From Paralithodes platypus (lineage: Eukaryota > Arthropoda > Malacostraca > Decapoda > Lithodidae), in assembly GCA_032716605.1 (NCBI GenBank), contig CM064505.1, positions 48,309,762 to 48,373,761 on the forward strand: a stretch of DNA of 64,000 nt, given 5' to 3'. This document shows positions 40,914 through 51,763 of this stretch, piece by piece. The position numbers and the translations under genes are program-made. A model generated the notes under the pieces. The model made no database searches, was not told the DNA's origin, and was given only the letters and a program-made list of their open reading frames with translations. How positions within the stretch are numbered: position 1 is the stretch's first letter; every line of letters begins with the position of its first letter.

Positions 40914-41462
40914 AGACTCGCAGCGTTATTATACATAATTTATTAGGGAAAGTGAAGCTCTATGGAATCCTTATAATATACTCACATAGATCTGTTGTGG
41001 TAGAATAGTTTTGATAAGTTTTGTAACTCGATTTTGTCGATATAAATAGTCCGGCGCGTAAACAAACTCAGTCCCGCAATCTTGAGAGCTCTGCTACGGA
41101 CGTGTCCAATGTTTACAAAAAGTGTTCGAAATGGAGTACACTCGCTACGGTAAAGTGTTATGTTCTACAAAGATGTTACTGTATGTCTAATATATGAACC
41201 CACAGTAGCTGGCATGCAACTTGCAAGGGCTAGTGTTGTATCCCACGTACTGGGTCTAGGGCACTCTAGGGTTAGGTGGTTTGGTTAGGTTAATATACTA
41301 GGTCTCGGAAACAAGATTCGTAGTTGCGGTAGTATTTACATCAAAAATATAGTTAACTATCAAAACTATTCTCCCACAGTGGAATCTATGTGAGTATATT
41401 TTAAGGATTCCATAGAGCTTCACTTTCCCTAATAAATTATGTATAATAACGCTGCGAGTCTT
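40914..41462. mobile_element. Foldback MITE with ~105-bp inverted arms
   Basis: The left arm 40914-41022 (GACTCGCAGCGTTATTATAC...) and right arm about 41352-41462 are inverted complements with few differences, including TAATTTATTAGGGAAAGTGA. The 330-bp centre has no frame of note. Confidence 0.75.
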
Positions 41463-41517
41463 TTCAAAAAAATTACCCATATTTTTATGGAGGTCTAATT
41501 AGGAAAGATGGTTAATA

Positions 41518-41916
41518 TACAGGAGATGCAACAATATAGGTAGCACATTTCTAATGGTAGTTTTGGGTTCCTATCATCATATGCTTCATTTCTATATACT
41601 TTTTATTCCCGGGGGAAAAAACCAAAAAAAATTGGGATTTTTCATTTTTTTTCTTGGGATTTTTTTTTTTGGTCATTAACCTAACCAAAAAACCTAACCT
41701 AATCTAACAGCCCCAAATACATTTAGGTTAGGTTAGGTTAGCTTTTTTGGTTAGGCTAGGTTAATAAAAAATAAAAAAATAAAAAAACCAAGATTTATTT
41801 TTTTTCCCGGGGATAAAAATTATATAGAAATGAAGCATAGCCTATGATGATAGGAACTCAAAACTACCATTAGAAATTTGCAACCTATATTGTTGTGTCT
41901 CCTGTATATTGACCGG
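41518..41916. mobile_element. Foldback MITE with a TTAGG-type palindrome at its centre
   Basis: The outer arms 41518-41606 and 41826-41908 are inverted complements (TTCTAATGGTAGTTTTGGGT and its partner). Within lies a second inverted pair: CCTAACC-rich 41680-41707 against TTAGG-rich 41728-41763. T- and A-rich stretches flank them. A single arm of the same family occurs at 43094-43192 and an end fragment at 1870-1905. Confidence 0.75.
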
Positions 41917-41960
41917 AAATATATCCAACATTGGTTTTAGTAGGCTACAGTAATTGTGGT

Positions 41961-42034
41961 TACATTTTGCTACATTTCGTTACATTTCGTTACATTTTGC
42001 TACATTTCGTTACTTTTCGCTGCTTTTCGTACTT
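41961..42034. repeat. Short tandem repeat (TACATTTCGT)n
   Basis: About eight imperfect units alternating TACATTTCGT and TACATTTTGC. Confidence 0.7.
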
Positions 42035-42097
42035 TAGTGACACCCATGAGTTATGCTGTAGCCTATGTTGATAGTGGTACGCCCACTACGGTTAATA

Positions 42098-43092
42098 CCG
42101 TCACGCGGGGTAATTTTGACTGGTGGTGTAAAGTTGACCACAACTTTTTTGCGTCTAAGTGTTTTCTTTTAAAAATTATTGACGGTGTTATCTTGAAAGA
42201 TTGAAGTGTGAAGTATTAAGCAAATATTTTCAAAAGTACATTGAAAAATTAGGAAAAAAATGTGGCAAGGCTTTAGAACTCGTATATTACGAATGAAGCT
42301 TCGAATCTACATAATATGCATTGTTGCGCTCGAAACCACGGAAAAAAGATAAAAATTATATCATGCCACTACAGAGAAGTGTATTTGATTAAATTAATTT
42401 TAAGAGACTTTTTTCCTGTGTAAAAAATGCTGAATTTTCCATTTTTGGCACCTAAAACGTGTTTTAAGTTATAATTAACATGAGACAGGGAGTTAAATTT
42501 TGGGGGAAAATGTGACACCGTGTGTCTAAGTTGACCACCTTAACCCGGATGACGTCAACCACGTATGACGTACCTCGTACGGGCTAAAAATATACCTGTA
42601 TGTTGAAATATTCAATTATAGACTCTAAAGGTTCCACGCAACAAAGCGGGACACAGAAAATATCTTGGTCAGCCAGAGGCAGATCTGTGATGTTTAAGTT
42701 AGTGGTCATATTTACCCCACGAGTTGTGGGGTGGTCAACTTTTCTGATGTATCTGTGTAGGTCAATATTACACCACCAAATGGTTGGGGGTGGTCATACT
42801 TACCCACTGTCTCCAGCCAGAAGCAGATCTGTGACGTTTAAGTTAGTGGTCATATTTACCCCCCACGAGTTGTGGGGTAAAGTCAACTTAACCCCAAACT
42901 GTTGGGCAAAGTTGACCACCAACATTTAAATATATTGCTCATTAAATTGATAAAACAAAATCTTCTTTATATATGCTTAGATAGCCCCATCAAGGATACA
43001 AACTTTGATAACTCAAGGATCCAAATAAAGTGTTTTTGTTTACAAAATATCTGTGTTTGTTCATCAATTCTGGTCAAAGTTACCCCAGTTGA
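42098..43092. mobile_element. TA-flanked TIR element (Tc1/mariner-like MITE)
   Basis: Ends CCGTCACGCGGGGTAATTTT and (complement) CCGTCAACTGGGGTAACTTT with TA on both sides (42096-42097, 43093-43094). Inside, CAAAGTTGACCACC-like words recur, and 42667-42900 contains two copies of a ~155-bp unit (GCAGATCTGTGATGTTTAAG / GCAGATCTGTGACGTTTAAG). Non-coding. Confidence 0.65.
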
Positions 43093-43093
43093 C

Positions 43094-43192
43094 GGTATAC
43101 AGGAGACGCAACAATATAGGCTAGGTAGCACATTTCTAATGGTAGTTTTGGGTTCCTATCATCATATGCTTCATTTCTATATACTTTTGGTA
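43094..43192. repeat. Solo arm of the 41.5-kb foldback family
   Basis: Near-identical to the left arm at 41518-41606, starting GTATACAGGAGACGCAACAA, directly next to the TA-flanked element. No partner arm follows. Confidence 0.7.
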
Positions 43193-43640
43193 GCCTCGCA
43201 TTCAAGGAGACTACATCAGGACTCTTCTTCTTCTTACCTCTGACTGGGTATAAGCTATCCTATACCCCTTTGAAAGGACATTAGCCTAACCTAACAACCT
43301 TACCTAACCTATCCTAGTATTATGGGTGGGGGCTGCCGCCCCTACACCCCCGCTATTAGACATCTTTGACAGATTTTTGGTGTATTTTTCTGTGAAAAGG
43401 GTATTTTCTCAATTTGTCAATAACGAAAATCCTCCATGCGGACTAGGCCTAGGCCTATATGGAGAAAAATATGGCGAATCTGTTGGTGCCTATTTTCCCT
43501 AATAAATTGTTTCTAATAAGGCGGATGTAGCCTAGTGTCCTTGAATATTATCAAGAAACCTAGCCAATACAGTAGGCCACGATAAAATTGACGTATGAAT
43601 ATAGGCTAATTACAGAAACTTTAGACTACAGTAAACCCCC
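43193..43640. other. No gene; copy of the CCTAA + GC-hairpin module
   Basis: At 43283-43360: CCTAACCTAACAACCTTACC, then TAGTATTATGGGTGGGGGCT and GCCGCCCCTACACCCCCGCT. The same order occurs at 34605-34665 and 35075-35145. Otherwise unremarkable. Confidence 0.55.
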
Positions 43641-43764
43641 CGCCCTTTCGAACTAATCGGGGGAGACCCCTGGGGTAGGATGTAGTGAGCGGGCGTACCG
43701 CCATCTTTGTTTACATTACGCGTAGTGGCGTCGGACCTTTCCCATTATGTTCCCGTCTATTTTA

Positions 43765-43786
43765 ACCTAACCTAACCTAACCTAGT
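43765..43786. repeat. Short telomere-like (CCTAA)4 tract
   Basis: Four consecutive CCTAA units. Arthropod telomeric motif, here interstitial and very short. Confidence 0.7.
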
Positions 43787-44103
43787 ATTCATGTAGTAAT
43801 GACAGGGAGCAAGACGTTTCGCAGCAAGTGACGGTTCGCCTTACCGCGGCGAACGAGCCCAGACGATAATTGGAACTGCGGCGAACCGTCCCACACCAGC
43901 TACCAAATCAAGATGCTTAATACCGCTAGTGTCGTGGGAAAGTAGCTAAATTGACACTGACCAACACAGGTTTATTATTATCATGTTTGTATTAATATTG
44001 TTATGCCAGGTTTTTACTGGGATTGATTGGTTTGAATAAGTGGATTCTTCCTAACTGGAGAAGTCGAAATCTTTTGACCACAGACACAGAAAGTAATAGT
44101 ATT

Positions 44104-44560
44104 TCTTAATAAACTGAATAAAATAGTCTAATAGTTGCCAGAACATAATATAGGCTACTGGACGGGTTAATATCAGCTAGCCAAAAATGTAATTATATGC
44201 TAGCCTATATAATTACCACTAAACCCAGTACACTAGGCCTACACCAATTTAGGAATTTGACCACTTGCGAGTTTCAGGCTATAAGGAAGTTGAAGCTATA
44301 GACATCGATTGTAAACAGAAATGCAATAATAATGTAGGTTTCTGGTGGCTAAAGGGTATGTTGAATTGGATTCTATGTATATATAAATGAACTAGGCCTA
44401 CAACAGTATTTAAGCTGGTAATCCTGCTAAATATCGATGTCTACAACTCCAATTTCCTTATAGGCTAGAACGAAACTCGCGAGTGGTCAATTGAGACAAA
44501 TATACGCTAGACTGACATTAGGAATGCGCTAGAATGTATCATAGATAGGCTAGTATACAA
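44104..44560. repeat. Diverged direct repeat, left copy (partner 46446-46712)
   Basis: Shares TTCTTAATAAACTGAAT, GTCTAATAGTTGCC, AATTACCACTAA and GGAATGCGCTAGAATGTATC with 46446-46712, in the same order and orientation. The right copy lacks about 180 bp. The pair brackets LINE-D. Confidence 0.7.
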
Positions 44561-44672
44561 ATACGGTAATAATAATGTTTCAAATGAACATATAAATCAT
44601 AACACACAAAGATGATGTCTCAAATCAGAAGACAAAGTCCCGAATTAAATATAGGCCTACAAAGCTCACGAG

Positions 44673-44735
44673 GAAGTCCCGGGACTCGAACCTGGGATAA
44701 CTCACACAGAAACTAAAACTTGCCACCACCTAGAC
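44673..44735 (-). repeat. tRNA-like sequence, possible SINE head
   Basis: On the minus strand a B-box-like GGTTCGAGTCC followed by CGGGACTTCC is preceded by an A-box-like TGGTGGCAAG about 40 bases upstream. The cloverleaf is not complete, so I do not call a functional tRNA. Confidence 0.35.
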
Positions 44736-44737
44736 AT

Positions 44738-44742
<5 letters not shown>

Positions 44743-44786
<44 letters not shown>

Positions 44787-46330
44787 ACAATGAACGGAGG
44801 AAGGAAAAACACAGATAAAACAAAAAGGTCCATGTGCCTAAAGGCATCCTCCATTCATAAAATGTTTGTAACAACTGGATTTAAACATTTGTAGATTGTA
44901 AGTTTGTGGAAAGCAATTCGAGGGAAGTGAATTCCAAAGAGTAGTAGCTCTGGGGATAAATGAATTCTGATAAGCAGAAGTTCTGCATTGTGGAGGAGAA
45001 AGTGTAAATTCATGGGCGCTCTCAGCTGCCCTAGTTCTACGGGGAAAGATGTGGAGAGGCGGCACAATTGAAGCAAGTTCCTCGGAACAATTGCTGTGAA
45101 AATATCTGTAGAATAATGCAAGGGATGCAACGTTTCTTCGTATGGATAATGTAGGAAGGTCCTGTGTGATTGCAGGGTTATTGATTAATCTAATAGCTTT
45201 ATTTTGAATTTTGTCCAACTGCCTCAATGCAACCACTCCACTTCCACCCCACAGAGGTGAACAGTAATCCATCTGAGAATGCACATGACTTTTATATATC
45301 ACGGCCAACTGCTCGTCAGTGAAGAATTCTCGAACTCTGTACAGGAGTCCCAGTTTTTTAGAGGCATTCTTAGCAATGCTTCTAACATAATGTGTCCAGC
45401 TCAAGTTAGTAGTTAATGTTACACCGAGAATGTCAATACTAGGGGAAGTGGGAATATTTACATCATTAAAAAATATATGGGAGTCAGTGAGATTCTGTCG
45501 GTTAGAAAATTGAATGTACAGTACTTGGTTTTCTGTGCATTAAAGGAAACTAGATTCTTTTGTCCCCATCCATTAATTCTAGAAAGGTCCTGGTTCAGAG
45601 AAATTGCAGTGTTTATTTTTGAATTTATAAGATCGGGTTGGGTGAAAGAATTGGTAAATGTGAAGGAACTGTGGAGTGTTGAGTCATCTGCGTAGGAATG
45701 TATTGGATTATGAGTGGTAGATATGAGATCATTGATATGAATGAGGAACAGAATTGGGGCCAAAACTGATCCCTGGGGAACACCAGCATTTATTGAGTGA
45801 AATTGAGAATAAAGGCCATCTACCATTACACGTATTTTTCTGTTATGAAGATAAGAAGAAATTAGTGGAACTAATGATGCAAGGCCGTAGTGTGACATCT
45901 TCGACAATAAGGATTGATGCCAGACTCTATCAAATGCCTTTGATATATCCAGTGCTATTGTATGTGTTTTCACCATGTTGGTCTGTAGCTTGGTTGATTT
46001 GATGCGTAAGAAGGCAAAGCATGTCTGCAGTTGATCGACATCGTCTAAAACCATATTGCCTATCACTGATTAATTTATTATTCTCAAGATGCTTAATTAT
46101 GTGATTATTTAATATAATTTCAAAGACTTTACCAAGAGTGGAAGTTATAGCTATTGGTCTGTAGTTTGATGGATCTGAAGAGGCACCTTTTTTAGGAACT
46201 GGATGGATGTTTGCTTCTTTCCAGGGTACTGGGAAGCATGAGGTATGAGTACACAGACGGAAAAAATTTGCCAATACAGGAGCGAGCACCAAGGAGCAAT
46301 TCTTAAGTACTATTGGAGGATTGTTTTATA
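44743..46330 (-). pseudogene. LINE-D: 5'-truncated, frameshifted Jockey/CR1-like LINE with poly(A) tail
   Basis: A 38-base T-run at 44743-44780 is the poly(A) tail of a minus-strand LINE. RT motifs in three frames: VPKKGASSDPSNYRPIAIT, RQYGFRRCRSTADML, ALDISKAFDRVWHQSLL, GVPQGSVLAPILFLIHIND, SYADDSTLH (catalytic), then MDYCSPLWGG and LDKIQNKAIRLI in the C-terminal region, ending FKSSCYKHFMNGGCL. Frameshifts lie near 45980 and in a T-run near 45465. The endonuclease is missing. The poly(A) tail separates it from LINE-A, -B and -C, which end in other tails. Confidence 0.85.
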
Positions 46331-47360
46331 ATGGGAGACAGGAAAAACGTCGTCGAATTTGAGAGTAATATGTCTGTAACATTGATACATATATAAATGA
46401 GTGATATTTTGATGACACTTTCATGTCCCCCATTGCTAGCCTAAGTCTTTCTTAATAAACTGAATGAAATGGTCTAATAGTTGCCGGAACATAATATACT
46501 GGATGGGTTAATGTCAGCTAGCCAAAAAAATTAATTATATGATATATAATTACCACTAAGCCCAGTACACTACACCAATTAGGAAATCTTGTGTAAGATT
46601 ATGGTAGAGACAAATAGGCCTATAGCCTACTCTAGACTGACATTAGGAATGCGATGCGATGATGTTGAGGGATAGCCTTAAGGAATGCGCTAGAATGTAT
46701 CATAGATAGTACCGGTACGGTAATACCTGCATAATTACACTATACAAAAAATATCGCTTAGTATCTTTTGTATTGGAATAGCCTACAAAATATAAATATA
46801 TTTACTAAGAAAGTTAAAACAAAAACAAATTTCAGAATAAAAGGTGTGGAAGAACTGAATGCATAATCGTATTTTGGATGGTGAACTAAAAAGCCTGCTT
46901 ACCGGTACCGGTCCATAATTTAAAAGTCAGCAGTATTGGTAGGGAACACTGCTGTAAGACAAGTGACAAAAGCGGGAGTTTATAGGCCTATCCTATTGTA
47001 GTTGTTGTTCCCTAAGCTGCTGCGAACTGTCTCATTGCAGTTAAACGAATCTGCTGCGAACCGTCTCATTCATTTGCTGCGAACAGGCATAACCAATTCT
47101 GACCGAACCTGAGGCGAAACGTCACTTGCTGCGAAACGTCTCGACCCCGTAATGACAGGGGGCAAATAGCAGAAAATATAGCGTCGAAATAGACGGGAAC
47201 GTAAGTGCGACCGCGGCGATCGCCCTATGTAAACAATGACGACCGTACGCCCGAACTCTACATCCATCCCGACCCCTGTCCGAAAGTTTATAAGTCTGAA
47301 TACACATTCACCTAACCAGACAAGTCTGAAACTCAGTTCTTCGGTCCGAACGCTATTTAA

Positions 47361-47788
47361 CCCATCAGACCCGGCTATGTATTCCATACCGAAACCCGGG
47401 GGTTTTGGCCAAAAAAACGTCTACGCCTAGGCTACCGTATCTTTGTTATTTTGACTGCTTCCGCATTCCCGTGCATCCCCAAGCGTAGATGTGTTTCGTA
47501 CCTATAGAATGGCGTTGAGTAGAGATCTCTAAGTCAACTGGTTCAGTTGTGATGATGATTTCTGTGGAGATAACTTTGTGGCGATATCAGCCACTTTACA
47601 CTACTTTTCACTACTTAACAATAACATACAGGCACACACGAACAAGGACGCCTCTCCTTCTTGTGGTCGGAGATGCGCGGCATCGGTCCAACCGGCTGTT
47701 GTTTACATGCGTCGGACGGACGCCTCGCACACCAACCTTACAGGCTTTCAAGCTGCTGGTGCCTCAGAGCCCAACCGGGTCTGAGGGG
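47361..47788 (-). mobile_element. piggyBac-type MITE (reverse orientation)
   Basis: TTAA at 47357-47360 and 47789-47792. It is the reverse complement of the 13503-13982 family: CATCATCACAACTGAACCAG, CGCATGTAAACAACAGCCGG. Ends CCCATCAGACCCGG and (complement) CCCCTCAGACCCGG. Non-coding. Confidence 0.8.
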
Positions 47789-47792
47789 TTAA

Positions 47793-48169
47793 TTGCTCTC
47801 GTCTGGCGGCAAAAATTTGTAATTGGCGGGTGGCCAAGAGATGAAAATTGGCGAGCGACGAGCCGACCTGAGCGGTGAACTGACCCGAGCGGTGAGCCGA
47901 CCTGAACGCATAGGCTACCTCTCGGAACTTGTCGGTCGTGATAAAGTTACTTTACTCTCTTACCAGTTCCCGTTCAACCTTGACTGTATTATTTATTGCT
48001 CGCTCGCTCCATCGATTCATGATATATGGATAATGGTAGCCGTGGGACCAAGTGGTGATGCAGTTTTTCGTGATAGAGGGCCACCTGAAAATCCCAAAGT
48101 GGAAAAGGAAATTCGCAATTTTAGGAAAGATATGCAGAACAAGAAATATTACAAATACAGTATATATAC
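47793..48169. other. No gene recognised
   Basis: A short imperfect tandem of a GAGCGGTGA(A/G)C(T/C)GACC unit lies at about 47868-47908. The plus-strand frame to 48173 has no recognisable domain. Confidence 0.45.
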
Positions 48170-48912
48170 TTAAGGGGAGCGTCTGGCTCTGAACGATGTT
48201 GCCATATATCTGTTAAATATGCATGAATCTTTCTGATTTTTATGTTATGAAGTATTGACAACATGTACATCAATTTTAGACATTCAGCCCCTTTCTAGCC
48301 CCCAGCCCCGCCAGCCCCCAACAGCCCCTTCCGAAACTAACGAGTGCTATGCTGACGTTATTATTGGCCCCACAACCCTAATTTTTTTATGGCTAAGACA
48401 CGTTATGATATAGATTAGCTCCAAGTCATTAGATTTTTAATTTTCGCTTTTGTTTTTGTTTAATAATTTTTTATAAAAAATCGTCTTTTTCATTTTTTTT
48501 GACCAGGAAAATAATAATAGAAAATGACAGCTCACATATATCAAAAAACAATGGCAAAGGTTGGAAGAGCAACCATTCCTCTGCCTTCTAGTTTTTGTTT
48601 CATTGACCTAAAGCTAAAACTGGCTTCAGAATAGATTTTAGAAGGTGAATAACCTATATTTTGAGATACGGGCCGATAAAGTTTATCGATCGATCTCGCA
48701 CCTGTTATAGCACACTAGGAAGTGTTTTCAGGTATACTATATGTTTTTTTAGGATTATTCACATTCTGATAATACAATCAGATGTATTTCTAAGCATATC
48801 AGGCTCCTAGTCCCCCCCTGCCCTCCCTAAAAGCAAGGTATTATCTCGTCAAGCGAGAGGTATCAGAGTTGCCTACACTCCTCATTGTGGCTAGGTTTGA
48901 TGTGTTGCGAAG

Positions 48913-50098
48913 TTAGAAGCCGCCAGGTACATAGTCTGCTGATGGTTTCTCTTTCTTCTTTGTTTTGTGTGTTTGCTGGCCTTTGCTGTGCCTTCTTCTT
49001 TCTTCATCTTGCAATGTGAGGGATTTTCTTAGCTCCATCGAGTTGATATTGAAGGTTTTCAGCAGACTTGCCTTCTCGTACCCGAAGTTATGGTCCAGTA
49101 TTGCTGTCTGTGCAACAAAAGACAGTCTATTGAAGCCAGCAAACTTTTCTTTTCTTGCCCGTGCCCACATCTTGCTATGGAAGCTCTCATTGGCGTTCTG
49201 TGTCAGTCCACGGACACATCTATCCATGATGTCTTTCGATGTGAGTGCATCGTAGACTGACTTTATTTTCTTCTCTGCCTCTACATCAAGATTGATCACC
49301 AGTGACTTCTTGTGTGTTATTTCTGCTTCCTTCTTGCCTTCAGCAAGTGCTTTTTGGTAAAAGCACCAAGAGTCGAGGCCTTGCTTGCAAAGTCCATGGC
49401 GGGGGTTTTCATCAGTGCTAAAGATGTGTTGAAAACTACTCATGACAGCTTTCTTCATCACCACGAAACTTGTGCCAATATTTGCCCTGATATGTTGGCC
49501 AAAGTATATTTGCATTTGGTCGATGGCTTTGTCGGTCAACTTGTTCCGTCCACCAAGAAGACTCCTTTGCATTTTGAGACCCTTCTTCGTTGTCACTTCT
49601 ACCTTTTCCTTGGCCCGTTCTTTCCTGAGCCGTGTCCCCAATCTCTTCTGTACATGATTGATGCACTCCAGCTTTATGACTTTAGTCTCTTCGTAAGGGC
49701 CATTCCCGTTGTTCATGGCTACAACAGCTTTGTAGGCACTCGAATCCCCATCTGAAACGAAGTGTTCATACTCTAATTTCAGGTCTAGGGATCGTGAGTA
49801 GAGACGTATGGCTCCTTCAGTCTCCATCCCGCCAGACTGACCTTCATAATTGATTGTGCATTCCAAATCATTGTGCTTGGCCTTCCACCTGTTGTACCGG
49901 TCTTCAGTGATCTTCTTGGTGCTGAGTTTATGTTTCATGATGGTGCAGTGGTAACAGTACTTGCTTAGCAATTCATAATCGATGACGAAGCCTGTGCACA
50001 CCTCAATTATGACGCCCATGCCAATTTTGGATGTGTGACCTCTCTTCATCCAGGTCCCATCATACGACACGTCAACCTTCAGGACACCATCTTTATGG
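48913..50098 (-). CDS. MULE/Kolobok-like transposase, C-terminal (catalytic) exon
   Basis: After a splice-acceptor-like AAATTAG the frame reads SHKDGVLKVDVSYDGTWMKRGH. The candidate DDE triad is Asp in SYDGTW, Asp in VSDGDSSAYKAV, and Glu in NANESFHSKMW. Between them are Cys residues (YCYHC, INHVQKRLGTRL) usual in this family. It ends in a basic tail (HSKGQQTHKTKKKEKP) and stop at 48913. The reading frame is undamaged over 385+ codons. The preceding exon lies at 51764-52532. Confidence 0.85.
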
Positions 50099-50172
50099 CT
50101 AATTTAGATAAGTGGACTGTATATTTGATATTGAATAAATATTAACCATATAGAAATATAATTACCTTTTGA
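50094..50172. repeat. 79-bp direct repeat, copy 1
   Basis: Identical to 51131-51209 over 79 bp (TATGGCTAATTTAGATAAGT to AATTACCTTTTGA). This copy includes the splice-acceptor region of the catalytic exon, and the pair brackets the SGNH-hydrolase insert. Confidence 0.9.
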
Positions 50173-50294
50173 AATTATTATACAATACAGTATGGATGAT
50201 TTTAATCTTAGTGCCAATCAAGTGTTATATAATTTGGGCCTAAAGGTTTTACAATCAAAATTTAATTAATATACTGTACCGATTTGAAGGCTTA

Positions 50295-51024
50295 CTATTC
50301 CAGGCTATACTGATTGTGTTGATCAACTCTAACGTCATGGTGGGCAAACATCTCGTCGTATGACCTGGCAACCATGGCAAATTCGTCTTGCATAAAGCAC
50401 CGACGACAGGTGGCCAAGATCTCCGAATAGAGACGCTTTGATGCCTCGTGCGTGAGGTGTACCCCGTCGGGACTGAAGTCAGCCTCAGAGGTATTCATCG
50501 ACTGATAGCGCTCCCGGGTGAAGGGGATATGGCGCTTTAGCCATCGGTTAACCGCATTTCTTATGCGATTAAACTCGTCCGTAGAGACCCCTCGTGGAGC
50601 CTGTCGCTTCTCTACCCCAATCACCCGGACTTCTCCTCCCGAGAGCCGCACCACCTCCTCAGCTAGGACCTCAATCCCCTCCGCAATCCCTCTCGGACTG
50701 ACCCCGCTCCTTATTTCGTTTCCTCCTATCACCAAGAAGGTCAAGTCGGGCTTCAGCTCTAAAAACTGACCCCAGGCTACTGTTGATCTCAAGGTGCTGA
50801 CGCGGGCACCTGGGGCGGCCAGAGGAGTCACGGGAAAAAAAAAAAAAAAGGCCTGTGGACGGCTTGGTCCACGTACAAATCCCTTACGTAGGAGTGGCCC
50901 AAAATTGCCACCTTCCTAATTGGGCCTGGGTACGCAGGCCTATCAACCACCGCAGGATAATCTTCCCCTACCCCACCACCCGCGGCACCATGACGCCAAA
51001 AGCCCTGGGCCATGAGGGATAGAC
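50295..51024 (-). pseudogene. SGNH/GDSL-hydrolase-like gene in the transposase intron
   Basis: From ATG near 51015 (MAQGFWRHG) the minus strand gives the SGNH blocks in order: block I with catalytic Ser (KVAILGHSYVRDL), block III with Asn (LVIGGNEI), block V with Asp/His (SPDGVHLTHEASKRLYSEI). A run of A on the plus strand (50834-50849) breaks the frame between block I and the rest, so the gene is either a pseudogene or carries a homopolymer length error. About 240 residues would be a small, single-domain SGNH protein. It has no signal peptide. Such hydrolase frames are known as passengers or ORFs of some invertebrate retroelements; no RT is attached here. A G-run (51085-51101) lies upstream of the ATG. 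Confidence 0.75.
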
Positions 51025-51130
51025 GCAAATACGGCACAAAAAATATATAACCACGTAGGCTAGGCCACCACCAACACAAAAAGGGGGGGGGGGGGGGGGG
51101 CAAACTAGATCCGGTTCGAAGGACCAATTA

Positions 51131-51209
51131 TATGGCTAATTTAGATAAGTGGACTGTATATTTGATATTGAATAAATATTAACCATATAGAAATATAATT
51201 ACCTTTTGA
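51131..51209. repeat. 79-bp direct repeat, copy 2
   Basis: Perfect copy of 50094-50172, 1037 bp away. It is too long for any ordinary target-site duplication and lacks LTR-type TG...CA ends. Confidence 0.9.
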
Positions 51210-51763
51210 TGAACTCAGCTGGTGATTGGAGGATGGCGGAAAATAGGCTAGATAACTGGAAGTGGTTAGTAAACAAAGTATGAAAAGAGGCTACAATAGG
51301 CTAGGATAGGCTAGATATTTACGTTAAGTTGTGCTAATTAACAAAGATGATGATGTAGTGACTATATGGAATATGAGATGAAAAGTGAAGCAAAAACACC
51401 TGGTGAAATAACTAGAAGAAAGAAGGCTTAGCGTGTGTAGCTGGGACGGAGGTTGGTTGGAGAGTGCGCGAGCGCGTTATGTTCGTCTCTGTCGTGACAT
51501 ACCGCGCACGCGCATAACATATGGAAAATGTATCCCATCTTCTTTACAATGAGATACTTATAAACAATCTTAAATAATACACACATATATATATATATGG
51601 GAATTATAATCCTACAATACTTTCCCATATACTATTATAGAATAATATATTCTACCCAATCCTGGAACGTTCGACCAAGGTTATGGAAGCGTTCAACTTA
51701 AGACTACGGAAAGATACGTAACGCTACATCAACCCAGATTACGTAACATCGAGACTGTTCATA
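51210..51763 (-). other. Transposase intron, remainder
   Basis: AT-rich sequence without a coherent frame; a short (TA)n tract at 51588-51599 and palindromic GCGCGAGCG/TGCGCGCG-like words near 51470-51510. The donor site is uncertain (a GTGTAC word near 51773 is possible). Confidence 0.4.

Larger units (their letters stand above)
43812..47141. mobile_element. TIR element with subterminal CTGCGAA repeats, carrying LINE-D
   Basis: Left AGACGTTTCGCAGCAAGTGA and the right complement are inverted repeats of about 22 bp or more. TAATGACAGGG occurs just outside both ends (43797-43807 and 47150-47160), a possible 11-bp target duplication if the true ends lie a few bases further out. The right arm (47008-47141) has at least five CTGCGAA(C/A)CGTCTC-like repeats. 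No transposase. A LINE (44743-46330) lies inside, with two diverged copies of the same ~270-450-bp sequence around it (44104-44560; 46446-46712). Superfamily unassigned; the duplication length would suit Mutator-like elements. Confidence 0.6.
43645..47290. repeat. Long imperfect outer inverted repeat
   Basis: About 110 bp at 43650-43763 (…GCGGGCGTACCGCCATCTTTG…TTCCCGTCTATTTT) is complementary with gaps to 47186-47290 (AAATAGACGGGAACG…TATGTAAACAA…GTACGCCCG). It encloses the TIR element at 43812-47141 and may mark an older, larger foldback element. Confidence 0.5.

Noticed and set aside
40592..40915. Host gene of about 107 codons
   Set aside because: No recognisable domain, no splice or promoter context, and composition like surrounding non-coding DNA.
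43765..43786. Telomere or subtelomere
   Set aside because: Only four CCTAA units; too short and embedded in interspersed repeats.
44673..44735. Functional tRNA gene
   Set aside because: B-box-like word is good, but acceptor and anticodon stems cannot be completed.
50094..51209. LTR retrotransposon with 79-bp LTRs
   Set aside because: No TG...CA ends, primer-binding site, polypurine tract or RT; the insert encodes only an SGNH hydrolase.
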